Shown: positions 52,484-62,657, counted from the first letter of the stretch. The stretch is DNA of 64,000 bases from an uncultured Bacilli bacterium (GCA_934162445.1 CAKPIT010000005.1:1-64000), one strand, 5' to 3'. Made by a program: numbers and translations. The notes: generated by a model not told the origin, from the letters alone.

Positions 52484-54061
52484 ATGTACGCAATTTTAAT
52501 GAATAAAACTATTTTATCCAATGACATTATTTTATATAATCCCATTACCCTAATCGAAGGAAGAATTGATAAAAAATATCATCTATTTAATACTAAAGAA
52601 TCAAGAGATTTTTATTCTGCTACTGATTATAACTTTATTTTAAGTGAGTTAACTGAATGCTATGCTTATCCTATTACTAAGGAAGAATTATTAAAAAAAT
52701 ATCCCACTAAAAGTCTTCAAGAAGCTAAAATTAAATATCAAAATGAAATCTTCTCCAATTTTAATTTTGGCCTTGGATCCTTAGATGATACCTCATTTAA
52801 TATTTTCAAGTTACCAGTAGGAGAACTTATGGAACTATTAACCGCCCCAAGTTTATCAACTACTTATTATAATGGCAGTATCACTATTCCTAAAAAACAA
52901 CTTTATATGTTAACCCAGTTAAAAAATGAAAAGGCCTTAAAGAAATTTATTGATCAAAATCAAAGACGAATAGCAGCCCTTAAAAAGAGTGAAAGTCAAA
53001 AACAGGAAACTACTAACCATCCCCAATCTCAAAAGGTTAAACCTGTTAATGTTATCACTAAAGAAAAAGAAATAGTAAATCCCAATATAAGGCGTGATAT
53101 TGATAGTGAAGAGTTAGAAGGTTATTTGAAAGACAACATCAAAGGTCAAGATGAACAAATAGAAACCCTAGTAACTGTAATTAGTGATAATTATAAAACG
53201 AAGAATCGTTATCTAATTCAACGGCCTCTTTTACTAGGTCCAAGTGGTAGTGGTAAAACCGAAACTTTAATGCTTTTAGCAGATTATTTAAAAGTTCCCT
53301 TTACTAAATATTCAACCCCAACTTTATCGGCAACTGGTTACGTTGGTAAAGATATTGATGATCTTTTACAAGCAGCTTACAAAAATTCAAAAAACAATCT
53401 ATCCTTATGTGGTGAATCTTTAGTTTTTCTAGATGAATTTGATAAAATTGCTATGTGTGGTAATGAAGTATCAGATAAAAGTGTTCAAAATTTACTTCTT
53501 AATTTTTTAGATGGAATGGTTTATGAAGTACCACTTTCCACATCAGGCGTTAAAACCGTAAAAATAGATACGACTTTCATGAATATTGTAGTAGGTGGAG
53601 CCTTCAGTGAACTTTTAACCCAAAAAGAAAAAAACATGGGCTTTATCATTGACAAAAAGAAAAATCAACAATTAACCGATAAAGATATAGTATCTTATGG
53701 TTTCACTCGTGAAATAGTAGGAAGATTAAATCCTAAAATTTTATACAATCAATTAACAGATGCTGATTTAGAAACGATTCTTTTAAACTCTAAACTTAGT
53801 CCTTTAAAACTAAAACAGCAATTCTATCAAGAAGTATATGATACTAATCTTTTATATACCAAAGACTATGTTAAAAGTATAATCACTAAAACACGTGAAG
53901 ATGAAACCGGGGCCCGGGCTTTAAAACAAATTGTTTTCTCATCACTTTACGATGTTAGTAGAACTCTTCAACAAAAAAGTAATCGTAATAAATATAAAGA
54001 AGTAATTGTAGATAAACAAACCGTTGATAACCCTAAAGTGTATACGTTAAGAAAAAAATAA
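52484..54061 (+). CDS. ClpX-like AAA+ ATPase with an unfamiliar N-terminal domain
   Basis: 525 residues behind TAGGAGG. The AAA+ core (about 210-525) resembles ClpX/HslU: LKDNIKGQDEQIETL, Walker A GPSGSGKT (252-259), TLSATGYVGKDIDDLL, Walker B LVFLDEFDKI, and sensor-2 TREDETGARAL. ClpX normally has a four-cysteine zinc finger at the start; here about 200 residues of unknown type replace it, with a charged glutamine-rich linker. The ClpP-binding IGF-type loop is not evident. It may be an unfoldase with its own adaptor domain. Confidence 0.78.
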   Translation: MYAILMNKTILSNDIILYNPITLIEGRIDKKYHLFNTKESRDFYSATDYNFILSELTECYAYPITKEELLKKYPTKSLQEAKIKYQNEIFSNFNFGLGSLDDTSFNIFKLPVGELMELLTAPSLSTTYYNGSITIPKKQLYMLTQLKNEKALKKFIDQNQRRIAALKKSESQKQETTNHPQSQKVKPVNVITKEKEIVNPNIRRDIDSEELEGYLKDNIKGQDEQIETLVTVISDNYKTKNRYLIQRPLLLGPSGSGKTETLMLLADYLKVPFTKYSTPTLSATGYVGKDIDDLLQAAYKNSKNNLSLCGESLVFLDEFDKIAMCGNEVSDKSVQNLLLNFLDGMVYEVPLSTSGVKTVKIDTTFMNIVVGGAFSELLTQKEKNMGFIIDKKKNQQLTDKDIVSYGFTREIVGRLNPKILYNQLTDADLETILLNSKLSPLKLKQQFYQEVYDTNLLYTKDYVKSIITKTREDETGARALKQIVFSSLYDVSRTLQQKSNRNKYKEVIVDKQTVDNPKVYTLRKK

Positions 54062-54067
54062 AAATTA

Positions 54068-54096
54068 TTGTATCAAATATTAATTTGTGTTATATT
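54068..54096 (+). promoter_or_regulatory. ileS promoter
   Basis: TTGTAT (54068-54073), 17 bp, TATATT (54091-54096), with TG at 54088-54089 (extended -10). Confidence 0.65.
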
Positions 54097-54101
54097 AGTA
54101 A

Positions 54102-54318
54102 CTGAAAGCAAGTGCGAAAGACGGAAATAAGGGCATTTACTAGAGACTTAGTGGGTGGTGGAAACTAAGAAATAAACTTATTTTAGATCACTTTCAAGTG
54201 TACTTTATGGATAAGATAAAGTCGGTTAAAGCCGTTATATTAAACAAGGTAGAAATCTACGAATTAAGGTGGTACCGTGTTGTCTTAACAACGCCCTTAA
54301 ATTGTAGATTTTTTTAAT
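54102..54318 (+). promoter_or_regulatory. T-box leader with Ile specifier, upstream of ileS
   Basis: Stem I carries GGTGGTGGAAAC and ends TTTTAGATCACTTTCAAGTG, with ATC (54187-54189, isoleucine) as the specifier directly before ACT. The T-box AAGGTGGTACCGTG lies near 54266-54279. The terminator pairs AAATCTACGAATTAAG with the CTTAAATTGTAGATTT stretch and ends in a T run at about 54309-54316. Uncharged tRNA-Ile raises ileS expression. Confidence 0.9.
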
Positions 54319-54335
54319 TATAAGGAGGAATTAAA

Positions 54336-57300
54336 ATGGAATTTAAAAAATTAAATAAAGGCACTGCCCATGAGGTGGAACATAAAATACAAGAAGAGTG
54401 GGCTAAAGAAGATATTTTAAATTTAACCATTAAAAATAGAGAAGGAAACAAAAATTTTGTTTTCTACGATGGTCCAATTTATGCTAATGCTAAACCGGGT
54501 ATTCATCATGTGTTTGCTAAAACTATCAAAGATGCTTTTTGCAAATATAAAACCATGAAGGGTTATCGTGTCCTTAGAAAAATAGGCCTTGATACGCATG
54601 GATTACCGATCGAAGTTAATGTTGAGAAAAAACTTGGTTTTAAATCAAAAATAGATATTGAGAACTTTGGCGTAGAAAACTTCTGTAAAGAATGTAATAA
54701 AGAAACCGCCTCAAATATTGATGAAGTAAAAAAGGTAACTGATATGATGGGACAATTCATTGATTGCGAACATCCCTATGTAACATGTGATAATGAATAC
54801 ATTGAATCAGAATGGTGGATTGTCAAAGAAATGGATAAAAAAGGTCTTATCTATCATGGTAATAAAGTATTACCATACTGTCCAAGATGCGGTACTGAAT
54901 TAAGTTCTAATGAAGTTGCACAAGGCTATCAAGAAGATTCCGTAAATACCGTTATTGTTCCCTTTAAGAAAAAAGATGAAGATGTATATTTCTTAGTTTG
55001 GACTACAACTCCTTGGACCTTAATGGCCAATCTTGCCCTATGTGTAAATCCTGATTTAACCTATGTGAAAGTAAAATCACAAGGGTATAAATTTATAGTA
55101 GCTGAAAGTTTAAAAGATAAAGTTGTTGGCGAAGAAGCCAAAGTTCTTGAAACGTATAAAGGAACCGATTTAGTAGGAATTGAATATGAACAATTACTAC
55201 CATTTGTAAAAGTAGAAGGAAAAGCATTCCACGTACTTGCCGATAATTATGTAACTGCAGAAGATGGTACTGGTATTGTTCATCTCGCTCCCGCTTATGG
55301 TGAAGATGATAATAGAGTATGTCGTGAAAATGGTATTACCTTTATAAATCCAGTGGGAAGTGATGGCTGTTATCAAGAAGGTCCTTGGAAGGGGCGCCTA
55401 GTAACCGATAAAGAACTTGAAATTGATATTATTAAATACTTAAAGAGTGAAGACAAATTATTTAAAAAGATTAAATTAACTCATGATTATCCACATTGTT
55501 GGCGGTGTAAACAACCATTAATCTATTATGCTAAACCAGCATGGTATGTACAAACTACGGCCTATAAAGATAAAATAATTGAAGCTAATAAAAAAGTAAA
55601 CTGGTATCCAGAATTCGTTGGTACCAAACGGTTTGCCAACTGGCTAGAAAATATGGTTGATTGGGGTATTTCCAGAAATAGATATTGGGGTTGTCCTTTA
55701 CCAATTTGGGAGTGTTCTTGTGGACACCGGGAAGTAATTGGTTCACTTGATGAATTACAAGAAAAAGTAATTGAAGATGTTGATGTTAGAAAAATAGAAC
55801 TACATCGACCTCACGTTGATAAATTACATTTAGAATGTCCCGCATGTCATAAAGAAATGACTAGAGTTAAAGACGTTTTAGATGTATGGTTTGATAGTGG
55901 TTCTATGCCATATGCACAGTGGCATTATCCTTTTGAAAATCAAGATAAGTTTAAAGATCAATTTCCTGCTGATTTCATTGCCGAAGGCGTCGATCAAACA
56001 AGAGGCTGGTTCTATGTATTGTTAGTAATTTCCACAATTATCTCAGGAGAATCAAGCTTTAAAAATGTTGTTGTAAATGATATGATGTTAGATGAATTTG
56101 GTAAGAAAATGTCTAAATCAGTAGGTAACATTATTAATCCTGTTGACATCATGACTGAATATGGAGCTGATACCATAAGATTTTATATGCTTTATGTCTC
56201 TCCAGTATGGACTCCTTTAAGATTCAGTATCGCCGGTGTCAAAGAAGTATATTCTAAATATTTATCAACCCTAAAAAATGCTTATTCTTTCTTTGAAATG
56301 TATGCTAATGCTGATCACATTGATCCTCGCGAATACCATATTCCAACTTTCAAAAGAGATATTACTGACAAATGGTTATTATCACGTCTTAATAATACTA
56401 TCTTAAATGTTACTAAGTCTTATGAAGAATATGATCTAAATAAAGTAGTACACTATATTGTTGACTTTTTAAATGATGATTTTTCAAATTGGTATATAAG
56501 AAGTAATCGCCAAAGATTTTGGGCTAGCGAATTAACTGAAGATAAAAAAGCCGTTTATGAAACAACTTATGAAACGCTTCTAACTCTTTGTAAACTAGCA
56601 AGTCCTATCACTCCGTTTGTTACTGAAGAAATCTATCAAAACCTAACTGGCAATACTTCTGTTCATCTCGAAGATTTTCCACAAGCTGATGAAAGTTTAA
56701 TTGCTCCTGAGTTAGAAACTAAAATGAGTTTAGTTCGCGATATATGTAGTCTTGGCCGTAATGCTAGGGAAGATGCTGGTATCAAAGTTCGCCAACCGTT
56801 AAATCATATTATTGTCCCAAATACCTTTAAACAAGAAATCACTTCATTTGAAAATATCATTCTTGAAGAGTTGAATGTTAAAGAAATTGTCTATGAAACT
56901 GATATGAGCCCTTATATGGATTACATTGTTAAACCAAACTTTAGAGTTGTTGGTAAAATGTTTGGTTCTAAAATAAAAGATTTTACTAATCTAGTTAGCA
57001 ATTTCAATATAGCTGATGTTAATCAAATAAATAAAGGAAGCTATAAGACTAAATTTTTAGATGAAGAACTAACCATCACTCCTGATATGATTACAATTAC
57101 ATTAAAAAATAAAGAAGGTTATAAATCATCTACTGATGGTAATATTAGTGTCGTTTTAGATACTACTTTAACTAACGAATTACTTCTTGAAGGTTTAGCC
57201 CGTGAAGTAATAAGACGAATTCAAAGTTTACGAAAAGAAGCTGATTTTGTTATCACTGATCGTATCAAAATTTATTATAATAGTAATGAAGAATTTGATA

Positions 57301-57443
57301 CTATGTTAAAACTTTATGAAAATTACGTTAAAGAAGAAACCCTTGCACTTGAAATAATTAAAGATGAAAGCATTGAAAAAACAATTAGTGTTAATGATCT
57401 TGAAGTAGGCTTTAAATTAGAAAGAATAACTAATAAAGACTAA
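54336..57443 (+). CDS. ileS: Isoleucyl-tRNA synthetase, long (type 2-like) form
   Basis: 1035 residues, class I. The HIGH-equivalent is PGIHHV in ANAKPGIHHVFAKTIKD and the second motif is KKMSKS (FGKKMSKSVGN). It has GLDTHGLPIEV, the editing domain between (WTTTPWTLMANLA), CPRC and CWRC pairs, and an anticodon-binding end. The length and PGIHHV style fit the eukaryote-like IleS2 branch, which is often less sensitive to mupirocin, rather than the shorter Bacillus type. The C-terminal tail lacks the FPG-type zinc finger of type 1. Confidence 0.95.
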   Translation: MEFKKLNKGTAHEVEHKIQEEWAKEDILNLTIKNREGNKNFVFYDGPIYANAKPGIHHVFAKTIKDAFCKYKTMKGYRVLRKIGLDTHGLPIEVNVEKKLGFKSKIDIENFGVENFCKECNKETASNIDEVKKVTDMMGQFIDCEHPYVTCDNEYIESEWWIVKEMDKKGLIYHGNKVLPYCPRCGTELSSNEVAQGYQEDSVNTVIVPFKKKDEDVYFLVWTTTPWTLMANLALCVNPDLTYVKVKSQGYKFIVAESLKDKVVGEEAKVLETYKGTDLVGIEYEQLLPFVKVEGKAFHVLADNYVTAEDGTGIVHLAPAYGEDDNRVCRENGITFINPVGSDGCYQEGPWKGRLVTDKELEIDIIKYLKSEDKLFKKIKLTHDYPHCWRCKQPLIYYAKPAWYVQTTAYKDKIIEANKKVNWYPEFVGTKRFANWLENMVDWGISRNRYWGCPLPIWECSCGHREVIGSLDELQEKVIEDVDVRKIELHRPHVDKLHLECPACHKEMTRVKDVLDVWFDSGSMPYAQWHYPFENQDKFKDQFPADFIAEGVDQTRGWFYVLLVISTIISGESSFKNVVVNDMMLDEFGKKMSKSVGNIINPVDIMTEYGADTIRFYMLYVSPVWTPLRFSIAGVKEVYSKYLSTLKNAYSFFEMYANADHIDPREYHIPTFKRDITDKWLLSRLNNTILNVTKSYEEYDLNKVVHYIVDFLNDDFSNWYIRSNRQRFWASELTEDKKAVYETTYETLLTLCKLASPITPFVTEEIYQNLTGNTSVHLEDFPQADESLIAPELETKMSLVRDICSLGRNAREDAGIKVRQPLNHIIVPNTFKQEITSFENIILEELNVKEIVYETDMSPYMDYIVKPNFRVVGKMFGSKIKDFTNLVSNFNIADVNQINKGSYKTKFLDEELTITPDMITITLKNKEGYKSSTDGNISVVLDTTLTNELLLEGLAREVIRRIQSLRKEADFVITDRIKIYYNSNEEFDTMLKLYENYVKEETLALEIIKDESIEKTISVNDLEVGFKLERITNKD

Positions 57444-57470
57444 AGGCAAAACCTTTGCCTTTTTTTTATT
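57443..57470 (+). terminator. Terminator after ileS
   Basis: AAAGGCAAA (57443-57451), loop ACC, TTTGCCTTT (57455-57463), and a T run. Confidence 0.9.
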
Positions 57471-57519
57471 AATATATTATACTTAATATATGAAAGCTAA
57501 CCATCAAGGAGGAAAAATT

Positions 57520-58239
57520 ATGAATAATGAAAATGTTAAAGAAGAAATAAAAAAATATGCTCCCATTTTAATTTTATTAGTGGGAAGCTTTATTGTTATA
57601 ATCGTGGTTTTATCCTTAACCAATCCTTCATCATCAACAAATAATGATAATAAATATGTAAAAGAAGTAGAAACAAGTAAATCATCAACTGGAACTTACA
57701 AAGCATCCCTTCCAGAAATTTTATTAGATAGTGAAAGTGCTAAAACCATTAATAGTTTACTAAAAGAAACTTATGATATGGCTAAAAGCGATGGTGATGA
57801 TTTTAATTACAGTTACACCGTTAATAAAAATTACTTATCCCTAGTAGCTACTTATACTTTTAAAGATGATGAAACTTCTGAAGAGTTTACTAATATTGAA
57901 ACCTACAACTTTTCTTTAAAGACCAAAGAACAAGTTGATAATAGCACTCTTTTAGATGCCTTTAATACTGACTTTGATAAAATTATTGCTTCCTTTAAGA
58001 AAATCCTTACTACTTATTATAATGAGGAAGTAGAAAGTATGTATTTTACTAAAAAAGAATGTGATTTTACCTGTTTTTTAAAAAATCATGAGTTAGAAAA
58101 TTATGAAGATCCATCTTTTATTAAACTTTATGTTGAAGGTAACAAGTTGAAATTTTATCGTTACTTCAAAACAAATACCATCTATGGTGAAGAACAATTT
58201 TTCCGTAATAAAGGTTTTCTTTTTACCATTTCTAATTAA
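57520..58239 (+). CDS. Membrane-anchored exported protein of unknown function
   Basis: 239 residues from ATG 57520 behind AAGGAGG. One N-terminal membrane segment (about 17-37), a serine-rich linker, then an extracellular alpha/beta domain with a single CDFTCF cysteine pair near 188-192. It lies between ileS and murE with its own ribosome site; murE starts 28 bases on. No family is recognised. Confidence 0.7.
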   Translation: MNNENVKEEIKKYAPILILLVGSFIVIIVVLSLTNPSSSTNNDNKYVKEVETSKSSTGTYKASLPEILLDSESAKTINSLLKETYDMAKSDGDDFNYSYTVNKNYLSLVATYTFKDDETSEEFTNIETYNFSLKTKEQVDNSTLLDAFNTDFDKIIASFKKILTTYYNEEVESMYFTKKECDFTCFLKNHELENYEDPSFIKLYVEGNKLKFYRYFKTNTIYGEEQFFRNKGFLFTISN

Positions 58240-58267
58240 TTAAAATATACTATAACAGGAGGATATT

Positions 58268-59677
58268 ATGAAAAAATTAAGTGAACTATATAATATTGCT
58301 GATGACCGTTTAATTACTGGTATCAAAATAAATTCTAAAGAAGTAGAAAAAGGGGATATTTTTGTCTGTACTATGGGGGTTACAGCTGATAGACATGATT
58401 TTATTGATGAAGCTATTAAAAATGGGGCTAGTGCCATTGTTGTTAGTAAAGATATTAAAAACAAAGAAGTTCCTATTATTAAAGTTGAAAATACCAATTT
58501 AGAACTAAGAAGACTATGTGCTGCTTTTTATGATTATCCCTATAAACAAGCCTTTTTAATTGCTACAACGGGTACTAATGGTAAAACTACTATTGCCGAA
58601 ATTATTTATCAACTATTAGGTAAAACTTGTGCATATCTTGGGACCAACGGTAGAAAATATCTTGATAAAACTCTACCTATGCGTAATACTTGTCCTGATG
58701 TTGATAGATTATATAAATATTTCAAAGAATTCGTTGATAACGGTTGCAAGACTATCTCCATGGAAGCCTCAAGCGAAGCTTTTTATCGTCACCGTTTAGA
58801 CGACCTTAAATTTGATATAGCTATTTTAGCAAATATAACCGAAGATCATTTAAATATTCATAAGACCCTTGAAAACTATGTTAATTGTAAACTTCAACTT
58901 TTCAAGCAAGTAAAAGAAGATGGCTATTCCATTTTAAATAGTAGTGATCAGTATTTTGAATTATTTAAAGAAAATGCTAAAGGCCAAATTTTAACTTATG
59001 GTTTTAAAGAAAGTGATACTTTATATATTAAAGACTATACATTACATGATAATAAAACCAAAATAACCTATATTTATAAGCAAAAAGAATACCAAGTAAT
59101 TTCTCCATTATTAGGTCTATTTAATATTAGTAATTTAAGTGCTGCTATTTTAGCATGTCTTGCGAAAAACATTTCTTTTCCAGATTTAATTTTAAAAATT
59201 TCAAAATTAAACCAAATCGAAGGGAGAGTAGAGCTATTACCATTCACAACCAAATACACCATCGTTCTAGATTATGCTCATACCAAAGATGCATTAGATA
59301 ATTTATTAACCTTCTTTAATAGTGTCAAAAAAAATCGTATCATCACTGTTACAGGTAGTGCTGGTGGAAGAGAAAAAAGTAAGCGCCCATCTATGGGCAA
59401 AGTAGTCTTAGATAAATCTGATTATGTTATTTTCACTATGGACGATCCCCGTGATGAAGATGTCAATCAAATCATTGATGATTTAGTAAGCACCTCATCA
59501 AAAACTAACTATGAAAGAATAATTGATCGTAAAGAAGCCATTTATAAAGCCTTAAGTATAGCCGAAGATAATGATATCGTTTTAATAGCTGGTAAAGGCC
59601 GTGATAACTATATGGCCCTTGGGCATGAATATGTACCATATTGTGATTATGATGTAATAAAATCATATTTTGATTAA
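58268..59677 (+). CDS. murE: UDP-N-acetylmuramyl-tripeptide synthetase MurE
   Basis: MurE adds the third residue of the cell-wall stem peptide. 469 residues with the Mur ligase pattern: IKINSKEVEKGDIFVC, ATTGTNGKTT (P-loop), MEASSEAF, LANITEDHLNIH and VLDYAHTKDAL. The substrate-recognition loop reads TMDDPRDEDV; diaminopimelate enzymes usually have DNPR here, so the third residue is not settled. Other mur genes are absent nearby. Confidence 0.93.
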   Translation: MKKLSELYNIADDRLITGIKINSKEVEKGDIFVCTMGVTADRHDFIDEAIKNGASAIVVSKDIKNKEVPIIKVENTNLELRRLCAAFYDYPYKQAFLIATTGTNGKTTIAEIIYQLLGKTCAYLGTNGRKYLDKTLPMRNTCPDVDRLYKYFKEFVDNGCKTISMEASSEAFYRHRLDDLKFDIAILANITEDHLNIHKTLENYVNCKLQLFKQVKEDGYSILNSSDQYFELFKENAKGQILTYGFKESDTLYIKDYTLHDNKTKITYIYKQKEYQVISPLLGLFNISNLSAAILACLAKNISFPDLILKISKLNQIEGRVELLPFTTKYTIVLDYAHTKDALDNLLTFFNSVKKNRIITVTGSAGGREKSKRPSMGKVVLDKSDYVIFTMDDPRDEDVNQIIDDLVSTSSKTNYERIIDRKEAIYKALSIAEDNDIVLIAGKGRDNYMALGHEYVPYCDYDVIKSYFD

Positions 59678-59755
59678 CTAAAATTGACATGTAAAAATCA
59701 TTAAAATGTTGTAAACATAAGTGTCTATATGTTACACTAATAATGAGGTATGTTT

Positions 59756-60433
59756 ATGAAAAAAACAATTTATATTATAAATACAATTCTATTTATGGGA
59801 ATCTGTCTTTTAATTACAACAACAACTCCCAAACTAACAAGCAATGAAGTTGAAAGCAACATAACCTATGTAAATAGCACTGTAGTTATGTCAGCCACTA
59901 AAACTATTAATGATAAGACCAAACCTGAAGAAGCTGTTGTTACCCCAGTTGAAGAGCACCAAGAGGAAAAAGAAGAAAAACCAGTTGACGAAACACCTAA
60001 ACCAATTGTTGAAAAAACTACCCCTGAGCCTGTGAAAGAGGAAGTAAAAGAAGAACCAAAGCAAGAAGAAACTCCTAAAAAAGATGATTCATATCAAGAA
60101 ACTGGTTCTGGAACTATGAGTGGTTATAGTGCTGAAAAGAGTAATACCTATACTAAATATCATCACAACGTTAAAGAAAGTATTACCTATAACGATAGCA
60201 CTTTTGGTCCTGTCAGAATTATTGCGGCTGGTTATGAATTTCCCGCTGGAACCGTTATTGAGATTAAAACCAAAGGTAAACTTGGTACCTTTAAAGCCAT
60301 CGTTTTAGATCGTGGAGGAGCCGTAGGCATTGGTAAAGTTCATACCTTTGATCTGTTATATGAAAAAGAAGATGAAGCCTATGCTAACGGGGTTAAAAAA
60401 ATAACATATCAAGTATTAAGAAAAGGTTACTAA
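59756..60433 (+). CDS. Exported 3D-domain (RlpA/MltA-like barrel) protein
   Basis: 225 residues from ATG 59756 (GAGGT 7 bases upstream; ATG 59750 would lie too close). A signal/membrane segment (about 5-25) precedes a long Pro/Glu/Lys-rich spacer (about 55-120). The C-terminal domain has GPVRIIAAGYEFPAGTVIEI, AIVLDRGGAVGIGKVHTFDL and the three aspartates pattern of 3D/double-psi beta-barrel proteins related to lytic transglycosylase MltA and stationary-phase muralytic proteins. Probably acts on peptidoglycan. Confidence 0.78.
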   Translation: MKKTIYIINTILFMGICLLITTTTPKLTSNEVESNITYVNSTVVMSATKTINDKTKPEEAVVTPVEEHQEEKEEKPVDETPKPIVEKTTPEPVKEEVKEEPKQEETPKKDDSYQETGSGTMSGYSAEKSNTYTKYHHNVKESITYNDSTFGPVRIIAAGYEFPAGTVIEIKTKGKLGTFKAIVLDRGGAVGIGKVHTFDLLYEKEDEAYANGVKKITYQVLRKGY

Positions 60434-60458
60434 AAGAAGAAATATCTTCTTTTTTATT
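60433..60458 (+). terminator. Terminator after the 3D-domain gene
   Basis: AAAAGAAGA, loop AATA, TCTTCTTTTTT near 60433-60457. Confidence 0.75.
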
Positions 60459-60478
60459 TAGAAGAAAGGAAAAACTAT

Positions 60479-62626
60479 ATGATTATAAATGAAGAAATTA
60501 TTGAAAAAGTAAGTCAAGATTTAAATATTACTAAAAAACAAGTAAAGGCCGTTTTAGAGCTATTAGAAGAAGGAAATACCATACCTTTTATTGCCCGATA
60601 CCGTAAAGAAAGAACCGGTGCTTTAGATGAAAAAGTACTAAAAAAAATAGATGATATCTATACATATCAAGTAAATCTTTTAAAAAGAAAAGAAGATGTT
60701 ATTAGACTAATTGCCGAAAAAGATTTACTAACTCCTGATTTAAAACAATTGATTATGGCCTGTCAAAAACTAGTAGAAGTAGACGACTTATATCGTCCTT
60801 ACAAAGAAAAGAAAAAGACCAAAGCTCAAGATGCCATCAATAATGGCCTTGAACCTTTAGCCAAAATTATCATGTCATGTCCCCTTAATGGTACTATTGA
60901 TACTATTACTAAGAAATTTTTAAATGATAAAGTTAAAACCAAAGAAGAAGCTATAACCGGTGCTAGTTATATTATTTCTGAATGGTTAAGTGATAATGCT
61001 TATTATCGCAAATGGATTAGAAACTATATTTATAAAGAAGGCTTTATCACTTCAAGCTTAAAGAAAAATGCCCTTGATGAAAATCAAACCTTTAGTAACT
61101 ATTATGATTATCAAGAAGCAATAAAAAGCATTAAACCCCATCGAATATTAGCGATTAATCGGGGTGAAAAAGAAAAAATATTAACAGTTAAACTTGAATA
61201 CGATATTACAAAAATTGAAGATTATTTAAGTGCAAAAGTCATTAAAAATAAAGATAGTTTTGTTAAAGATATTATCACCTCATCCATCAAAGATAGCCTA
61301 AAACGTCTAATTTTACCAAGTGTTGAACGAGAAATAAGAAGTGATCTAAAAGATAAAGGGGAAAAGCGCTCTATTGAAAGTTTCTCTTTAAATGTTGAAA
61401 AACTATTATTAACTCCACCTTTAAAAGGCAAAGTTATTTTAGGCTATGATCCTGCTTTTCGTACTGGTTGTAAACTTGCCGTTATTGATAAGACTGGTAA
61501 AGTTTTAGCTATCGATGTTATTTATCCAACCGCTCCACATAATGATATTATAGGGTCTAAAAAGAAAGTCTTAGATCTTATTAACAAATACAACATAGAT
61601 ATCATTGCCATTGGCAATGGCACTGCATCAAGAGAAAGTGAAATCTTTATAGCTGATACCTTAAAAGAAGCTCCTCATACCTCTTACATCATAGTAAGTG
61701 AAGCAGGAGCATCCGTTTATTCTGCTAGTCCTTTGGCCATCAAAGAATTCCCCGATTTAACCGTTGAAAAAAGAAGTGCTATTAGTATTGGTCGAAGAGT
61801 CCAAGATGCTCTATCAGAACTTGTTAAAATAGAACCAAGAAGTATTGGAGTTGGCCTTTATCAACATGATTTAACCTCTAAAAAATTAGATGAATCATTA
61901 ACCTATGTTGTTACTAAAACTGTCTCCTTCGTAGGCGTTAATATTAATACAGCTAGTAAATCACTTTTAAAATATGTATCTGGTCTAACCACTAAAGCCA
62001 TTGATGAAATAATTAATGTTCGTGATAAAAAAGGTAAATTTAACAATAGGGAAGAAGTAAAACAATTAAAAAGTATGACTCCCAAAGTCTATGAACAATC
62101 AATTGGGTTCATGCGTATTTTAGATGGTACTAATCCCTTAGATAAAACTGATATTCACCCTGAAAGTTATGAAAAAGCCCTTAATCTTTTAAATAGTCTA
62201 AATCTAACTGTTAATGATTTAGGTAGTGATAAATTAAAAGCTAAGCTACAAAATCTTGATAAAGAAGAATTACAAAAGAAAACAGGTATTGATAGTTACA
62301 CTTTAGAAGACATTATAGCATCTTTTCTAAAACCCGGACGAGACCTTCGTGATGAATATCCCCAACCAATATTAAGAAGTGATATTCTTCACTTTGAAGA
62401 TCTAAAAAAAGGTGATAAACTCCAAGGAACAGTCCGTAATGTCGTCGATTTTGGTCTTTTTATTGACATTGGTTTAAAAAATGATGGCTTAGCCCATATC
62501 TCTAAATTATCCAAAACCTACTTAAAAAATCCAAATGATATGTTCAGTGTCGGTGATATTGTTGATTGCTATATTGATGATCTTGATCCTACTACCAAAA
62601 AAGTTAGTCTTTCCCTAATTAAATAA
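60479..62626 (+). CDS. Tex-family RNA-binding transcription accessory protein
   Basis: 715 residues, the normal Tex length. The start KVSQDLNITKKQVKAVLELLEEGNTIPFIARYRKERTGALDE is diagnostic. A YqgF/RuvX-like RNase fold (LGYDPAFRTGCKLAVID), two HhH motifs (VNINTASKSLLKYVSGL) and a C-terminal S1 domain (GDKLQGTVRNVVDFGLFIDIGLKNDGLAHISKL) follow. Tex interacts with RNA polymerase and RNA. Confidence 0.96.
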   Translation: MIINEEIIEKVSQDLNITKKQVKAVLELLEEGNTIPFIARYRKERTGALDEKVLKKIDDIYTYQVNLLKRKEDVIRLIAEKDLLTPDLKQLIMACQKLVEVDDLYRPYKEKKKTKAQDAINNGLEPLAKIIMSCPLNGTIDTITKKFLNDKVKTKEEAITGASYIISEWLSDNAYYRKWIRNYIYKEGFITSSLKKNALDENQTFSNYYDYQEAIKSIKPHRILAINRGEKEKILTVKLEYDITKIEDYLSAKVIKNKDSFVKDIITSSIKDSLKRLILPSVEREIRSDLKDKGEKRSIESFSLNVEKLLLTPPLKGKVILGYDPAFRTGCKLAVIDKTGKVLAIDVIYPTAPHNDIIGSKKKVLDLINKYNIDIIAIGNGTASRESEIFIADTLKEAPHTSYIIVSEAGASVYSASPLAIKEFPDLTVEKRSAISIGRRVQDALSELVKIEPRSIGVGLYQHDLTSKKLDESLTYVVTKTVSFVGVNINTASKSLLKYVSGLTTKAIDEIINVRDKKGKFNNREEVKQLKSMTPKVYEQSIGFMRILDGTNPLDKTDIHPESYEKALNLLNSLNLTVNDLGSDKLKAKLQNLDKEELQKKTGIDSYTLEDIIASFLKPGRDLRDEYPQPILRSDILHFEDLKKGDKLQGTVRNVVDFGLFIDIGLKNDGLAHISKLSKTYLKNPNDMFSVGDIVDCYIDDLDPTTKKVSLSLIK

Positions 62627-62651
62627 TTTCTACATTTTTTAATTTCTATGT

Positions 62652-62657
62652 TATAAT
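62652..62657 (+). promoter_or_regulatory. Candidate extended -10 element of the adhesin gene
   Basis: TATAAT with TG at 62649-62650 (TGtTATAAT). A TCTACA 17 bp upstream (62629-62634) is a weak -35. Confidence 0.5.
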
